Origin: Steromphala cineraria
Lineage: Eukaryota > Mollusca > Gastropoda > Trochida > Trochidae
Reading direction: 5' to 3'
Assembly (NCBI GenBank): GCA_916613615.1
Contig: OU744732.1
Coordinates: forward strand, 36,058,478 to 36,122,477
Length of the DNA stretch: 64,000 nucleotides
Shown here: positions 1 through 12,751 of the stretch, piece by piece
Numbering within the stretch: position 1 is the first letter of the stretch
How the letters are laid out: each line of letters opens with the position of its first letter
Program-made: the position numbers and the translations under genes
The notes under the pieces: generated by a model
The model's input: the letters and a program-made list of their open reading frames with translations, nothing else
Database searches by the model: none
What the model was told of the DNA's origin: nothing

Positions 1-1344
1 TCAAAATTGTATCCTATCAATTTGAAAGCCACTCTTATGTAAACTGTTATTTGTTTATTATTTTTCTTTATGATCATCGAAATTTATAAAGTTCTAAACA
101 TCACAGTGTCAATTTTGTTCAAAATGTACCCGTTATGAACAGTTTGATGATCTAGAAAGCAGTTACTAAATATGTGAGCTTTTTCAATAATATAAATAGT
201 TGATGAGTTCTGTATTCTCTTATATTTCTCATCTGAACTTGTATCTTATTTTACAAAAGCAATTTTCAGGGTTCTAACAGGACTTTAATTCGGGCATTTG
301 GCCTTAGAGAGACTAAAAGCTACTGTAGAGCCTTGTAAAAGTTCACTTCTAACTCTCTCATAGATTTTATTAATTCATTTGCGCGAATCCGATACAATAT
401 ATGTCCAGTAACGCCCTTAAATTCAATTAGAAATTGTGTGCAATTCAGCGGTTTATTTATATCAGTGAGTTCTATTGCATATTATCGGTGACGTACAAGG
501 TTGTTCAATGTTTTATTGATGTGGAAATTACGGCTCGGAAAATTTGTAAATCTGTCATCCGGACCCTAAAGCAAATATATTTAATTGATGACCAACCCAG
601 TCTAGAAAAGTATAGCAAGTCTAGATCATCTTCTGGGCTCCATTTTGTTATAATACATGAATTGTTTAAAAATATTGTCAATATTGGAAAATAATATAGT
701 CTTGAGACTAAATGTTAGTCTAAAAATTTGTCTGCAGTAGTGAACGAGTGGTGTTCCTAGAGGGGGTCCTAGGGAAATTGTCCATCCTTTCTGCTGATGT
801 CCCTTAAAAATCTGAGCAGTAGGATCCAGTGTTTGAAATAAGCATCCAAAAACTTCTTGTTTATAAGGACCCACAGATAAGAAAAACTGTGGGTCGACTC
901 TGAAACTGTCTACATGAATTCATTATTAGTACTGATTTGACTCATTCTAAAATAATTATATTCTTGGTATCAGTATGTTATGAACACACAACAGTTGACA
1001 GTTGAAGTGATAGAAATGAAGGTTTGGCAGGGAAATATGTCTTACTGCAAGTATTGTTAGAAAGGAAGAGCATCATATTAAAAAAACTGTGAGCCTGTAA
1101 GGACCTGAAGATACTGAAAAGTGTGGGCCCTTGTGAATAACTGTCTGCTTTTGGCCTAAGCAACACTGCAAGGATCCCATTTGCTCATAAAAGGCCAAAA
1201 TTACCCCCTTACCTGACCACCTAGGAACAACGATGAGCATGGCTGTGTGTTGTGGAGCTAGCGCTATATAAATATCCTACTACTACTAACACTGAGTAAA
1301 AAGTTCTTTGGAATTTTTCAAATAATTTTGAATTTTGTTTTCAG
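1..1344. other. Intron or 5' flank of the PHD-finger gene
   Basis: No coding region is recognised here. The stretch ends with a TTTTCAG acceptor at the PHD exon, so at least its right part should be intron on the plus strand. Two degenerate copies of a short segment (around 861-910 and 1085-1146, both containing a 'taaggacc...gtgtggg...aactgtct' pattern) show an old local duplication. Short open frames on both strands have no family resemblance. Confidence 0.5.
1205..1292 (-). repeat. Short interspersed repeat with 'gcgc...tgctcat' core
   Basis: Read on the minus strand this begins with a (TAG)n-like stretch, then an 'atatagcgc' core, 'ctccaca' and 'atgctcat'. The same order occurs on the plus strand at 13310-13409, where the paralogous unit has an empty site. 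That comparison shows the family is mobile. No coding capacity; class unknown, possibly a short retroposon. Confidence 0.4.
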
Positions 1345-1449
1345 GTTCAGTGTGATGACTGCGACCTTTGGTTTCACACTGTTTGTGTCGGCTGTCGCTA
1401 TGACGATGTGAAAGACTCTCAAATGGAATTCCACTGTGGATGTGTGTAA
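1345..1449 (+). CDS. Terminal coding exon of a PHD-finger protein
   Basis: The exon opens directly after TTTTCAG and encodes 34 residues then TAA. It carries the second half of a PHD zinc finger: a CDDC pair, then WFHTVC giving the His and the following Cys, and a closing CGC pair three residues from the C-terminus. PHD fingers bind two zinc ions through a Cys4-His-Cys3 pattern and usually read histone H3 tails in the nucleus. Upstream exons with the first Cys pair lie outside the window, to the left. The protein therefore ends with the finger, a layout common for chromatin proteins and for some transposon-derived genes. The stop is followed by AT-rich, probable 3' UTR. The parent protein cannot be named from this exon. 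Confidence is good for the domain and moderate for the exon being expressed. Confidence 0.8.
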   Translation, partial: VQCDDCDLWFHTVCVGCRYDDVKDSQMEFHCGCV

Positions 1450-3148
1450 TATCAAGAGAAAATGAATGAAAATCTTTAAAAAAACGTAATAGAAAAAATC
1501 GAAAAAAATTTCAAAGGTATGAATGGAAGAGAAAAATACATGAAAAGAAAACTGTATAGAACATTAATCCGGTAGAGTAATCATGAGACAGAAACCGAAG
1601 CAAAGAAGTAAGAAAGTTTAAATACAAAGAAGCAGTTTTAATCTCTAGAAAGAAATATGAATTTAAAAAAATTAATTCCAGTGATGAATTCTGTCAGAAC
1701 TTGCTAGGATAGTGAGAAGAAATCTTTGAATTAGAATTGTTTTCCTAAATTCAAATCTTATACAGACATTGAAGATAGTTTCAATTACTAATAGTTTTCT
1801 ATGAACATAAATGCTCAGGCTTGTAATGATATATTATCATGTAATGGCATTGTTGAATTGGCATATTTGAATATGGCCTCAAGTATTAATTTCTAGAGTA
1901 GATTTTCATTTACAATAGCATCTAGATTTGAACTCGTTTTTGCAAATCTTCTGCCAAGCAGAGGCAGTTTAATCTTAGCATCGATATTTTTGTTTATGAT
2001 TTGCCAAATAGAATATTTAGACATTCTTCAAGCTGTGTTAGGTTTGTAAATGCTCAATCATAAATCAAAGACTATCATTTTACATTTTGTTGATCTTCAT
2101 ATCGTGTCCCTTAATCATCATACAACTCACTTTCAGTATTTTTCAGTCCCAAAATATTGGAGTTTTCTAATGACTTATAGTGCAATAGATATATATCCAT
2201 TTCTTACTTGAGATTTTGTGCAAGTATTTTCATCCTTCATTGACATTGACATTATAAATGCCATTAAAGACATAAGCTTCTCGTGAGTTTTGATACTCTA
2301 TAATTTTGATAAATTTTCAGTAAGAAACAAAAGTGGATACAAAAAAGGAGTAAGCTTGAAATGATTATGATTCATCTCATTCCCATTATGACAATTTCAT
2401 GCCTAAGTTTGTTGTATTTTTAAAACAATTTAATGGCAAAATTTAATTTGATTGTAAAAAGTGTAACGTATGATAACTGTCGAAAATAATTTCAATTACT
2501 CTTTTATTGATATTGTTGATTTTAATATGTAAAAAGATTAGTAGCATTCAGAATTAGTGTTTCTAATATTTGAAGAGCAGCGAAAACTGCCAGTTCATTC
2601 ACTAGATGTGATGTGTGATACAAGAATTGTAAAATGTCCTGAAACATTAAGTGTTTGAGAAAATGCCATTTAGATAGTGAACAAATGTAACGTTGTTATA
2701 TTTCGGATCAGGAGTTGCCTGATTTTGACAGTGTGGGTTCAAATCCAGGATGGGAATCGGCCCGAAAAAGTATAAGAATTTGTACTATTGAAGAAAGTGT
2801 GATACCAAATATAACAATGTTACTATGTGTTTGATTGATGATCCTTTTGATTACTTCCTTGTTAATCATTTTGTGTACATTTATTTCATGTTGAAATCTG
2901 TGTCATACATCTGTGTTCTATACATCAAGAAAGTCCTTTACTTCAGGGTTCGTATGTTAATGTTAACTATTATTTTCATGATTGTGGGATCGTTTTCACA
3001 ACTCTCTCCATGTAGTAATTTTCCGAAATGACTGTTTTTTGTCATCAGACATTTAAACATGAAAAAAAAAACCTAATTACAGCTATATTTTTGTGTTTAT
3101 CAATAGACATGCATTTTGCTTGGTAATTTCCATACTGCTACATCAGCA
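1450..3148 (+). other. 3' UTR and AT-rich flank of the PHD gene
   Basis: The stop codon is followed by A-rich sequence and no further exon is recognised. The 68-residue open frame at 2825-3031 is hydrophobic by composition and resembles nothing known. No clear AATAAA with a matching context was found close to the stop, so the 3' end of the transcript is not placed. Confidence 0.4.
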
Positions 3149-3430
3149 TACCGTATTTCCTCAAATAAGGGCCGGGCCTCTAATAAGCGCCGGGGGGTCA
3201 TAGGTAGTTGAGAAAAGAAGCGCCGGGTCTCTAATAACCGCCGGGTCCTAATCATTAGATAAATTCTCCCTCAGTAAACATTTTACAGGTATACATGGTA
3301 AAAGACGACTTAAAACAACGTTCAATTCTCTTTGAAAGATATAATAAGCGCCAGGCCTCTAATAAGCACCGGGGGGTAAAGGGGCGCTGAAAAAATAAGC
3401 GCCCAGGCGCTTATTAGAGGAAATACGGTA
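3149..3430. mobile_element. Palindromic MITE, TIR ACCGTATTTCCTC
   Basis: The left end ACCGTATTTCCTC is mirrored by GAGGAAATACGGT at the right end. Internally there are repeated 'aataagcgcc(g)gg' blocks in both orientations, so the single strand can fold extensively. A relative with the same CCGTATTTCCTC end lies at 28852. No coding capacity. Confidence 0.75.
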
Positions 3431-4483
3431 TATGTCTCTGTGTTATGCTCCAACATATTCCCATATATCCTTTATCATATTAGCCGTATCGCCCTATATA
3501 GCAAGCCAATCGAATGATGCGCTATCAGGGATAGCGTCCAACCTGTTCCTCGGCTCCGTATTTCAAATTAAACATTGGGAGTGATAATAGATAATATCCC
3601 ATGTTCCGCTTCAGGCTCCCACTAAGCTCCAAACCACTTTCTATAAGATTTCCACAAGAGGCATAGCTAGCTGTGTATGGAGTTCGAATTAGTTTGGCAA
3701 AAAACAGACAGGCTATAAATAGCGTTGTGTAACCACCCGTCAGCGATGCGGCTGAATATGGTGAAAGGATATCAGGGCATAGGTCAGAGCATAACGGTGA
3801 TGTAGCGCAAAGGGTAATTTCTGAATGAAATTTCTAGCAAATATTTGGAAGTTTCATTGCTTTACGAAAAATATGTAATGAGGCAGACGTTCCTCCTTAG
3901 CATATACTACCATCCCAGGAGTGCTGAAAAATAAATTTTACTCACTTGGTTACCGTTTTTCCTCATTAGGAGGAACTTCATGGAGAGATTTGTCAGAACT
4001 CCCAGAATTATCAGGAATGGTCACATTTGCATTGTTCATGAACATATCGTCAAGGAAACAAGGGAGGTCACTCTCTAAATATATTTTTCTAGTACTTTAC
4101 CTTTTTTGTGATATGACCCATGTCTACTTACATTTCCATTTCTACTTAAAGTGATTTGTATTCAATCACAGGGAATTCATCTGCCAGTTCTGTGATTATG
4201 AAAATGTCTTAATGTTCGCCTTTAGTTTGTTAAAGTTCACGAGAGCACTCTACTTAACCCATTGTATGAGGTAAGACCCGTCCAGCCTGGTTACTTTTGG
4301 ACCGGGCTGGTAGCTTTTGGAATTTTTTTTTCAATTTTACCATTACAATTTACAAAATAACACTTGCTACTTATAAAGCTTATTTCATAAACTGCCTAAC
4401 CCCAGAAACCAGTTACAATTTTGTTTTTGTGTGATTTCTGGGTTGTAAGGTAAAGAGGAAAAGCAAACAATTTTATCAACTCC
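3431..4483. other. Gene-free stretch
   Basis: No gene or RNA recognised. A 77-residue open frame at 3921-4154 has no family features. A short 'cctggttacttttgg' motif near 4280 recurs in altered form near 5150 and 29690, which suggests a dispersed repeat. Confidence 0.4.
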
Positions 4484-4678
4484 ATGCAATAGATCTGAGT
4501 ATCAAAGTGCAGTGGTCATATTGTGACCTTTCACTTCAGCCAATCAGCGACAAGGCTTGGAAATTGTTAATATGATCGGATAACCTATCAGGCCTGTAAT
4601 TGGAAGAACTTGTTAAAGTGAAAGGTGACATTCCAAGGTCACAGATAAGACCCTGCAATAACTCAGATCTTATGCATA
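4484..4678. mobile_element. Small fold-back element, TIR AGATCTGAGT
   Basis: The ends mirror each other (AGATCTGAGT at 4491 and ACTCAGATCT at 4661). An inner inverted pair, 'gtgacctttcac' and 'gtgaaaggtgac', extends the stem. It is about 195 bp with no coding capacity. A MITE or fold-back relic is the best explanation. Confidence 0.6.
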
Positions 4679-4791
4679 TACTTTCTTATAACAGTAAACT
4701 ATTTTGTAGGCCTATGTATTTTACATAAAAATCTTATGGACATCAGTTGTAATATACTTAGTATTGCTAAAATCTTTGAAAGAGTCAGTCT

Positions 4792-5044
4792 AAGTAAACC
4801 TAGCCTCAATAATACTTGCTAAACTCCAATATTGAGTCTAGCTAGGTGTAGAAAGGGCTCGCGTGAGCCGACTTATCAAATTGACCAATCAGGACTTGGC
4901 GTACCATGACAATATAGTCTGCTTTCGCACATATAACGTTGAAAGGTCAAAGATTGCCGAAAGTTCCGCTGACGCGACCTCTTACTGTATCTAGCTAGAC
5001 TCAGTATGGGAGTATAGCGAGTATTATTGAGGCTAGGTTTACTT
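4792..5044. mobile_element. MITE with about 50-bp imperfect TIRs
   Basis: The left arm AGTAAACCTAGCCTCAATA is the reverse complement of the right arm at 5025-5043, and similarity continues inward through 'gtctagctag'. The length is about 250 bp, without an open frame. Superfamily not determined. Confidence 0.75.
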
Positions 5045-6600
5045 ACTTACTGATAAAAAGTAAAAAAATTAAGTTAAAGGGAGACAACTCTAAATGTTCT
5101 CTACCAATCCAGACTTAGGCAGTGAATGATATAAGGCTCGTCCGAGAGTCTGGTTCTTTTGGTCCTGGCTGGAAACTTTTGGATATTTTGCTATCAGTTT
5201 ACCATTAAAATATTCACAATACTAACTTTTAAGCTTGCCTCCAAATCTAATGCTCAAATGTTACTTTATCCACCGACCCACTTGCCCACCTAAACATTGT
5301 TTAAGTTGCTTTACACATCAAAAGTATTTTTTGATGTTGATAGTTTACTTCAGAATATTGATGTTGTCGTCAAATCTTTAAAAAACCACATTACATTTTT
5401 GCTGATCATGCATATTCATCCTCATGTTTATTTTTGTTATTTACTAGGTGTTTACTTAGTGTTGCATAATACAATATATGTATATGTTCAGGTGCTGCTT
5501 GTTTGTGTGTGCTTATTGTCGTGATTGATTCTTTGTATTTTTCTTTGTTTCTTGATAAATGCAATCAAATTCATCTAATGCTCATCGCTTTCAACAAAGA
5601 GTAAAAAAAATACCATTACAGTCAATAAAGAAATTCCTGAAACTTACTTTCCATGGCAGGTAAATAGAAAGAATTTAATGAGTTCCTCTTTTGATTGAGT
5701 ATGTTAGTAAGATAACGAAAGGGAAACAAGTTCGGATACTATTATATGATTGAAAATTAAGAGAAAAATTATTTTGCAATATAATATTTGTCATAAAAAT
5801 GTATTTTCTTGTTTAGTTATTAATCGCTACAATTAATGTACATACCAACAATTTTGTGTGGTTTATTGACTCATAGAATGTGTTTATGGTATTTTTTATG
5901 AAGATAAATGAGCATTAGATGATATTTTGGTTACATTTATACTTGTAGTCTGCAATTCATGACAATACTTAATATTAAAAAATGTAAAACATGATTTTTC
6001 AACTTTGATAATCTGAAAGATTTCTTCTTATACTGCAATGTATGAACCTCATTAGAGCAATTAACATGACTGATATTGGTTTTGTATCGCCACAAACTTT
6101 GCCCAAATTTGAAGAAGAATTTTGATTTATTTCAGAAACATTTATGTTGAATTCAAGACTATATTTGCAGAAAGGCCAAGCCCTTTATCCATAACTGAAT
6201 CAATATTTAGTATTTTTCAGAATCAATAATTTTATGTTATCTTAAATTTTGACATATTTGATAAAAAAAATTGTTCTTTATTATTATTTGTGTAGTTGGT
6301 GCCAATTTTTGTGAAATGATTGTTTTCATGATTACTCTGTTGTAAATCTTGAACAAAAATTTGAACATTTAGAAAACATGAAAAAATAAAATAGAGTTTG
6401 CCTGTGGGAAGAAAATGGTAATTATTGACAAATACTCACTGTTTGCCATACATTTTTTGCAGATAAATTTTATTTCAAATTTAAATGTGCTGGTTATCCA
6501 GTGATGCGGTTTAAAACTCCAACTTGCTATAAAGATATTCTAATAAACCCTAATAGACTGCTGAGGTATTTTTAGAATTTTTGTTATCTCCAAACAGGTA
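5045..6600. other. AT-rich gene-free stretch
   Basis: No gene, RNA or repeat structure recognised. The 75-residue open frame at 5297-5524 is low-complexity hydrophobic sequence of the kind expected by chance in AT-rich DNA. Confidence 0.4.
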
Positions 6601-6952
6601 GAGCTTCCACGGGTCCAAAAAATTGGACTCGAGTACACGAGGGGTCAGACTCGACTCAGACCCGAGTACCCGACATGTTATCCTGACCCAAAGTTTTTCG
6701 GATTTTTATAGTCTTTGGCTTACCTAAACAACCTTGAATTGAAGTATAGCCTAGATATTATAACATATAATTCGACTTTTAAATGGTCGTGTATAGAATA
6801 ATTTTGACATCAATGTCTTGAAAAACAAACAGATTGAAATAACTTTAATATCTAACAGTGTAAATACTTTTCGAGTCCTCTAGTCCGAAAAAATTACCAG
6901 AGTCTAGCTTGACCCGACTCGGGCTCGAGTACTAGAGTACCCGTGGAAGGCC
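6601..6952. mobile_element. Fold-back element, TIR CTTCCACGGGT
   Basis: The left end CTTCCACGGGT is mirrored by ACCCGTGGAAG at the right end. Inside are 'gactcgagtac' and 'ctcgagtactagag' blocks in opposite orientation. About 350 bp, non-coding. Confidence 0.65.
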
Positions 6953-7203
6953 AACAAACAGGTGCTAGTATGTAGCAGGCAGTTGGGGGGAAATAGGAAA
7001 ATATTTAAAACAAACACTTTCTATTCTCTACATATGGTCAATGAAAAAATTAATTTAAGAGACTTTTCCAAAAAATATTGAAATAAATTTCTTGGCATTA
7101 AAAGGCTTCATTATGTTTTAGAAATTGTTTTTGAAGCCTGGTTTTGGATATCGGAAGTAAAAGGTTTGGAAATGAGAAACATGAATAAATACATCTATGA
7201 TCT

Positions 7204-7567
7204 TTAAGGGGCAGTAGCACATTTTTAGGGGGGTAATAAGGTGATGTAAGGAAAATTAAAATTGATGGTTCCAATTGAAAGACAATCTATTTAAACAAAA
7301 TGGAGCATTATCAATTCAAATATATAACGTAAAGTTTAGCCATGCAATACCTCCTTCTTACACAAAATGAATTAAAGGTGTTCACACAAAATGGCCTCCA
7401 ATGGATTTTATGTAAATATTCATACTTTGTCCTCTGACTATGGATGATTGGCTTGTGAAATGAGATTTTTGACACTGTCAAAATAATACATTTAGCATTA
7501 ACTTACAATTATCAGTGAAAAATTTGAAATATAAAATTATTAAAAATCGTGCTACTGCCCCTTTTAA
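7204..7567 (-). mobile_element. GGGGCAGTAGCACG-family MITE, copy 1
   Basis: Complete copy of the dominant MITE of this window. Each end reads TTAA then AGGGGCAGTAGCAC inward, and the TTAA fits a TTAA target-site duplication. About 360 bp, with an AT-rich interior that contains the family core 'ttcacacaaaatgg' and no coding capacity. The strand is given relative to copy 2. Confidence 0.85.
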
Positions 7568-8434
7568 ATGATCATTCATATCACCAACTGCTGCACTGCA
7601 AAAAAACAATATTAAAACAGCTAAATCTTCCATTTAGTGTGCTAACATTTTTTTTCATTTTTTAAAAATTATGGGTGCTTAGGAAAACATTGTAGAAAAA
7701 AGATATAGTAACTTTATTGGTATATAATGTTATGCTGAACATCTGATCTGCTGCTTAATTTGCTGATTTAATAACAATTTTATGCTGATACATATCTAAT
7801 CTGATGATAGACAATAAATAAAAACTTATTTTTTATAGTTTTATAATGTATAGTTTTATTACCTAGCCCCTTTACTTGTGAACCAATCCTATGTTATTTT
7901 TAAAATAAATCCTGTACTTAACTTCAAATTGAATTTCATTGATAAATCAAATGAGGTAAAAACTTTTTTTATGCTTTTGATGAATCGTTATTAATTATCA
8001 ATCACAAAGCTTTATGCTTGTAAGCTTTAAACCCTTAAAGCTATTTAAGCCTTCCTTTCACTATATACTTCTCTCCATGTAGATTTTTATTGAAACTTGG
8101 AAATAGTTTTTTATTGTCATTCTTGAATGAGTATTGTGCCGTGAATAACTTTTATTATTATTATCCTCATAATTATACCATTGGTTATCCCTTTCCTCTT
8201 GTCCGGTCACGCTGCTAATTGCTGAAATACTGCCAAAACAATAACTCAATCACTCACTCCTTTTTCTGGTAAAACTAACTGACTGATATTTGTTCACATT
8301 GATCTACGGATCTTGCAAGCTGAATAAATGTGTTCCAGTGACTTGTATACTTCCATCTTTGGAAGGCAAATCCACCTAAGAAAACCAAACCCAAACTGTT
8401 TTGTTAATCATATTTTCTTCCTAAAGTAATTTGT
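7568..8434. other. AT-rich gene-free stretch
   Basis: Nothing recognisable. A 62-residue minus-strand open frame at 8061-8249 has no domain or splice context. Confidence 0.4.
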
Positions 8435-8990
8435 AGGGTGCCATGCTAGATGTTTAGGATGCCATGTTACATCCTGTCTCAGGGAACGAACGTTACGCTA
8501 ACTCAACTTATCTGTACAATGGGCTCAGAAGCTAGATACGCTCGGCATATAACCAATCAAATCATTTTCTCGCCACCCTCTCGATAAAATTTCAACGAGA
8601 AAATGATTTGATTTTCTACATCCCAAGTCGGGCCGCATGAGAGAATCTAGCTTTTGAGCCAAGGGTACAGATTAGTGGAGTTAGTGTAACGTTCGTACCC
8701 TGAGACAGGATGGCTATGTTAGTTCAGGTTGCCATGCTGAATGTTAAATATGTCATGCTAGATAATTAGAATGCCATACCAGATGATAAGGATACCATGC
8801 TAGATGTTTAGAATGCCAGGCTAGATATGTAGGATGCCATGCTAGATATTTAGGAAGATATTCTAGAATTTTAGGATGCCATGCTAGATGTATATAATGT
8901 AATGTAAGATATTTAGGATGCCTTGTGAAATGTTTAGAATGCCATGCGAGATGTTTAGGATGCCATGCAAGATGTTTAGATGCTCATTAA
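8435..8990 (+). repeat. Degenerate 21-bp minisatellite interrupted by a MITE
   Basis: The unit reads roughly 'aggatgccatgctagatgttt' and is repeated more than a dozen times with substitutions. Units lie on both sides of the palindromic element at 8469-8713, so the MITE landed inside an existing array. Confidence 0.85.
8469..8713. mobile_element. MITE, TIR ATCCTGTCTCAGGG
   Basis: The arms ATCCTGTCTCAGGG and CCCTGAGACAGGAT are perfect mirrors. Pairing continues through 'aacgttac', 'tctagct' and an inner 'gagaaaatgatttgatt' stem. About 245 bp and non-coding. Confidence 0.8.
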
Positions 8991-10200
8991 CAATTTTCTT
9001 TCTTGATTGTAAGTTACTTTAGGATAGTAGATTAGCAACAATGTATATGTATATTTTTCTAGAAGTGAATTTAAAGTGCTTTTGAATCCGTTTACAATTT
9101 TACAAATATGATCTCAACCAGTGCTAACTGTAGCTAGATTTTCATGCCAATATTGTGGTATATATTATAAAAAAACTGCTAATGATGTAGAAGTAGTTAT
9201 ACAATGTAGATTATTGAATTAGTAGTAAGGTTATTCATAATCGCACCAATGTGTTCAAATGTCATTGTACAAAAACATTTGATCTTTAGTCATGAAATTT
9301 CACTAAGATACTCTAAGGAAAGTTTTTCATAATCTCAAAATCCTGAGTGGTTTCACAACAGTCGACAAATCAACCAAATTTGATATGTTTCCCAGGTTTT
9401 AAACTATTCTCAAACTATAGAGCAAGCTCATGTCATAAAATCTTGATCCAACCTCTGTTTGAATTAAGCCAGTTCACGGGTTTCCAGCTTCCAGGACAAA
9501 CCGTTTGAAAAATTTAAGCCAATGAAAACACTTCTGACATGGAAAGGGTGGTTCTTGTCACCAGGACCTCTGTTATGATTCGGTTATCTAAATAATGAAT
9601 TTTGACAGTATTGCTGATTGCACAACTAACTTAAATTGCATCCATTGAGTCGCCTCCCTTTTTAGCACCCAATCTAGAATTTCTTCCAAAAGAGGTTTGA
9701 TAGAGACAAAATGACTTGAGCTACCTTTGTAAGAAAAGAATGGTTTCCTACATGCCTTGATATTTAGGACTTGAATATACGCATTAAGCATTGACAGCTT
9801 GAGAACTTAAAATGAGTAAAACCTTTTGAAAGAGCCTATAGTTAAATTACTGGAAAAACCTGTCAAGTTGTGTTAGTGTTTCCTTAAACTATTCAGACAT
9901 TTTGATCAAATTGTAATTTCAAAAAGCAAAACTTTGTGGTTATGTCACATACTTCAGATAATTGCTTTGGATTTGACCTAACTTGTTCTCCGTTAGATTG
10001 TTTTGACTAGATTTATTTTGATCTTAAATTGATTTGAACAATGACATGAGTAAAGCAATAGAGAGATACTGCCATTGTTCCAGATACAGTAGTTTCCTTG
10101 TGTTCAGCATTATTCTCATCCTTCTCAAAATTAGTGCTATTTTTAGTTCCCTTTAAAATATTGCCGTAGGCACTTATCAGGAGTTTCAGGTTTCGCAACA
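8991..10200. other. AT-rich gene-free stretch left of the duplication
   Basis: No gene recognised. Minus-strand open frames at 9588-9791 and 10013-10198 lack any family motif and are taken as chance frames. Confidence 0.4.
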
Positions 10201-10608
10201 GGATAATCAGCTAAATGACAAGATTGCAAAAGTAAAAAACCTGTTACCTTTATCATATCTTACATGAACTGAGACTCTCACTATAAATATATTTGGAACT
10301 TTGACACCTTTTGAAGGACTGGATGTTACTTTCAAAGGCTTGCAAATGTGTAATAATAGAAAGCAAGCAAATCATTATTTTTGATTTTTGTGTGTGAAAT
10401 CTTAGAAAATTACATTTCTGCAGTAAGTTAAACCATATGATTTGCTTGTTACGACTAATGATATCAAGTACATGTTAATGCTTACAGGAAACAAAACAAA
10501 GATGTTTAATTTTGTCTCCTGAGTTCTGTATCGTATGTATCATCCATGTTGTATTTCCAGATAATGTGCCTTTTCCTGTTATGTTTCCTCATTGATGTAT
10601 TATTGCAG

Positions 10609-10715
10609 GCTTGTCATCAAGTGTTATTAAAAAGTTTGTTCTCAGAGTGAGTTTGTTGTGTGGAATTTTCATCCTGAAAGTCAAGAAGTTGCTGCACAAA
10701 GCAACGAAGGACTAA
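10609..10715 (+). CDS. Possible terminal exon, hydrophobic with basic tail (unit A)
   Basis: After a TATTGCAG acceptor the frame encodes 34 residues, starting LSSSVIKKFVLRVSLL and ending in HKATKD before TAA. The pattern is one short hydrophobic segment followed by a lysine-rich tail. The paralogous unit has the same frame at 24509-24615 with one amino-acid difference (Phe to Val), and the first length difference between the copies falls just after the stop codon. That hints at coding constraint. No upstream exon was found and the family is not recognised, so this may equally be chance preservation in a young duplication. Confidence 0.25.
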
Positions 10716-10940
10716 ATGTCATTGGAAGATTCAGGGAATAGATCAACAACTTGGTATGGACATAAAGTGGGTACCGATATTTGCCAAAAACCAGTGCCAT
10801 TGTGATATACTATCTACAGGTCCCTCTGAAAGGAATACACTGCCCATTAATCATTGATCATACACATAGGAAGTTCAGCCTGATGAACATAGCTACCCTT
10901 TTGACATTATGGAAATTGCAAAAAATTGAACACCTGATTA

Positions 10941-10997
10941 AGCGAATTAAATTCTTTGGTCCCTTGGAGTTCGTTATATCCGAGCTCTACTGTATTC
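10941..10997 (+). mobile_element. Fragment of the pogo-like MITE
   Basis: The sequence 'ttggtcccttggagttcg' and the end '(t)ctactgta' repeat the right half of the complete element at 13821-13980. Only the right end is present. Confidence 0.65.
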
Positions 10998-11693
10998 GAC
11001 TATGGCAAAATGACCACTAGAGTCTCAGCTGCTTTGACGGTGACCCACAGTAACAGATTCATTGAAGCCATTACAGCTGATACAAATTTCCTATTCAAAG
11101 ACTTGACAGATGACCTCTTAGAAGCCAGTAACAAATTTAAGTGTGATATTTCAATTGTAAGGTGAAAGCTTGTCCTGCTTCATGACTGTGTATTAAATAG
11201 GAGCCTTTTATATAGTCTAGATCCTGTTTCTGCAAGTCTAGATTGACTGAATATGAAATGAAAAGCCTCAAGAAATAAAATAACATAAATGAAGGTACAG
11301 TAATTATTTAAAATATTTCATAGACTAAATTTTAGTCTAGGTGAAAGCTTGCAGGGTTCAACTTTTTGTAACAGCCTTGGATAGCTGTAGTCAGAGTAGC
11401 AATAAATTATGCATATTCATTCTGACATCTGGTCAATGAAATGAGGCAATAACATCAGGATTGGCATACAAAGAGTGATCGTTGAGCTCTCAAGGCTGGT
11501 CACCAATTTTGCGTGCTATGCGACCATTTTACCGATGACTATCGATAATTAGGTTGGTTAATGATTGTTTAAAACATTAAAGACAATTTATTTCCATAAA
11601 TTCATATAAGAGCAAGCAAGATTATAAAAAAAACGGCCAGAGTTCATTAAACTAGTTAATAATTGAATTACACAATTTTACAGTATAAACAGC

Positions 11694-12057
11694 TTAAAGG
11701 GGCAGTAGCACGTTTTTTGATAATTTTACATTTTAAATATTTCACTTATAATTGTAAGTACATGCTAAATGTATCATATTGACAGTATCAACAATCTCAT
11801 TACACAAGCCCATCACCCATAGTCAGAGGACAAAGTATGAGGCTTCACATAAAATCCATTGGCGGCCATTTTTGTGTGAACACCTTTAATTCATTTTTGT
11901 AAGAAAAATGATTCGCATGGCTGAACTTTACGTTATATATTTGAATTATTACTGTTTCATTTATTTTGAATACATTGTCTTTCAATTGGAACCATTTATT
12001 TTCATTTTCCTGACATCACCTTATATTCCCCCTAAAAACGTGCTACTGCCCCTTTAA
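11694..12057 (+). mobile_element. GGGGCAGTAGCACG-family MITE, copy 2
   Basis: Complete copy bounded by TTAA on both sides, with AGGGGCAGTAGCACG reading inward from each end. It lies in unit A only; unit B has just part of a related copy at 25436-25563. Confidence 0.85.
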
Positions 12058-12751
12058 GGAGCATATTTTAGCTTCGAAATGTATAAATCATCCCAAAACA
12101 GCACTTTCGAATTACCTATTATCGTCTGTTATAGATATATTTATCACATTTTGTAATAGTATATTGAATAAGATCAAACAAGCGTTCGTTGCTTAAGTTT
12201 ATTGACGGCTATAACTTGAGCACCATGTACGATAATATCAGTCTTATCAATGGTGACGTCATGAAATTGAATTCTATTTTCTCTTTGGCTTGACTTGTTA
12301 GTCAACCTTATCACACTACACGTGACTTCCTGATTGGAAAAAAACTTGCCTATAGTTCCTCTTTTCGTCCTGCTCATTGCTCTATTGCATGCCCTTAAAG
12401 TTAAAGGTCAATCAGTACATTAGAGCGAAAATACAGCCATTCAAAGTCGGGATATTGATTGAAAACCGGACAATGTGGCTCGAGTGGCGCCAAACGTAAT
12501 TTTGAAACCTTGTCATAAGCTGACAGGAAGACATATTCGATTCGATAGTGTTTATTAGGTATTGTATTTAATAGGTTGATTAATTAGATGCATAATTTCG
12601 AATATTAAACGTATTAGAGATGGTTTTTTTTATGTCCAGTGATGAGATATGAACTTCAATCAGCATATTAGATATTTTGTAGCTTATCAAAACCAAATAA
12701 AATTTTTAAGAAAGATACTACACTAGCACGTTATTTTGAGACTGTCACCAT

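Noticed and set aside
2700..2765. Possible tRNA-derived SINE (B-box-like GGTTCAAATCC)
   Set aside because: No matching A box at a sensible distance and no second copy in the window.
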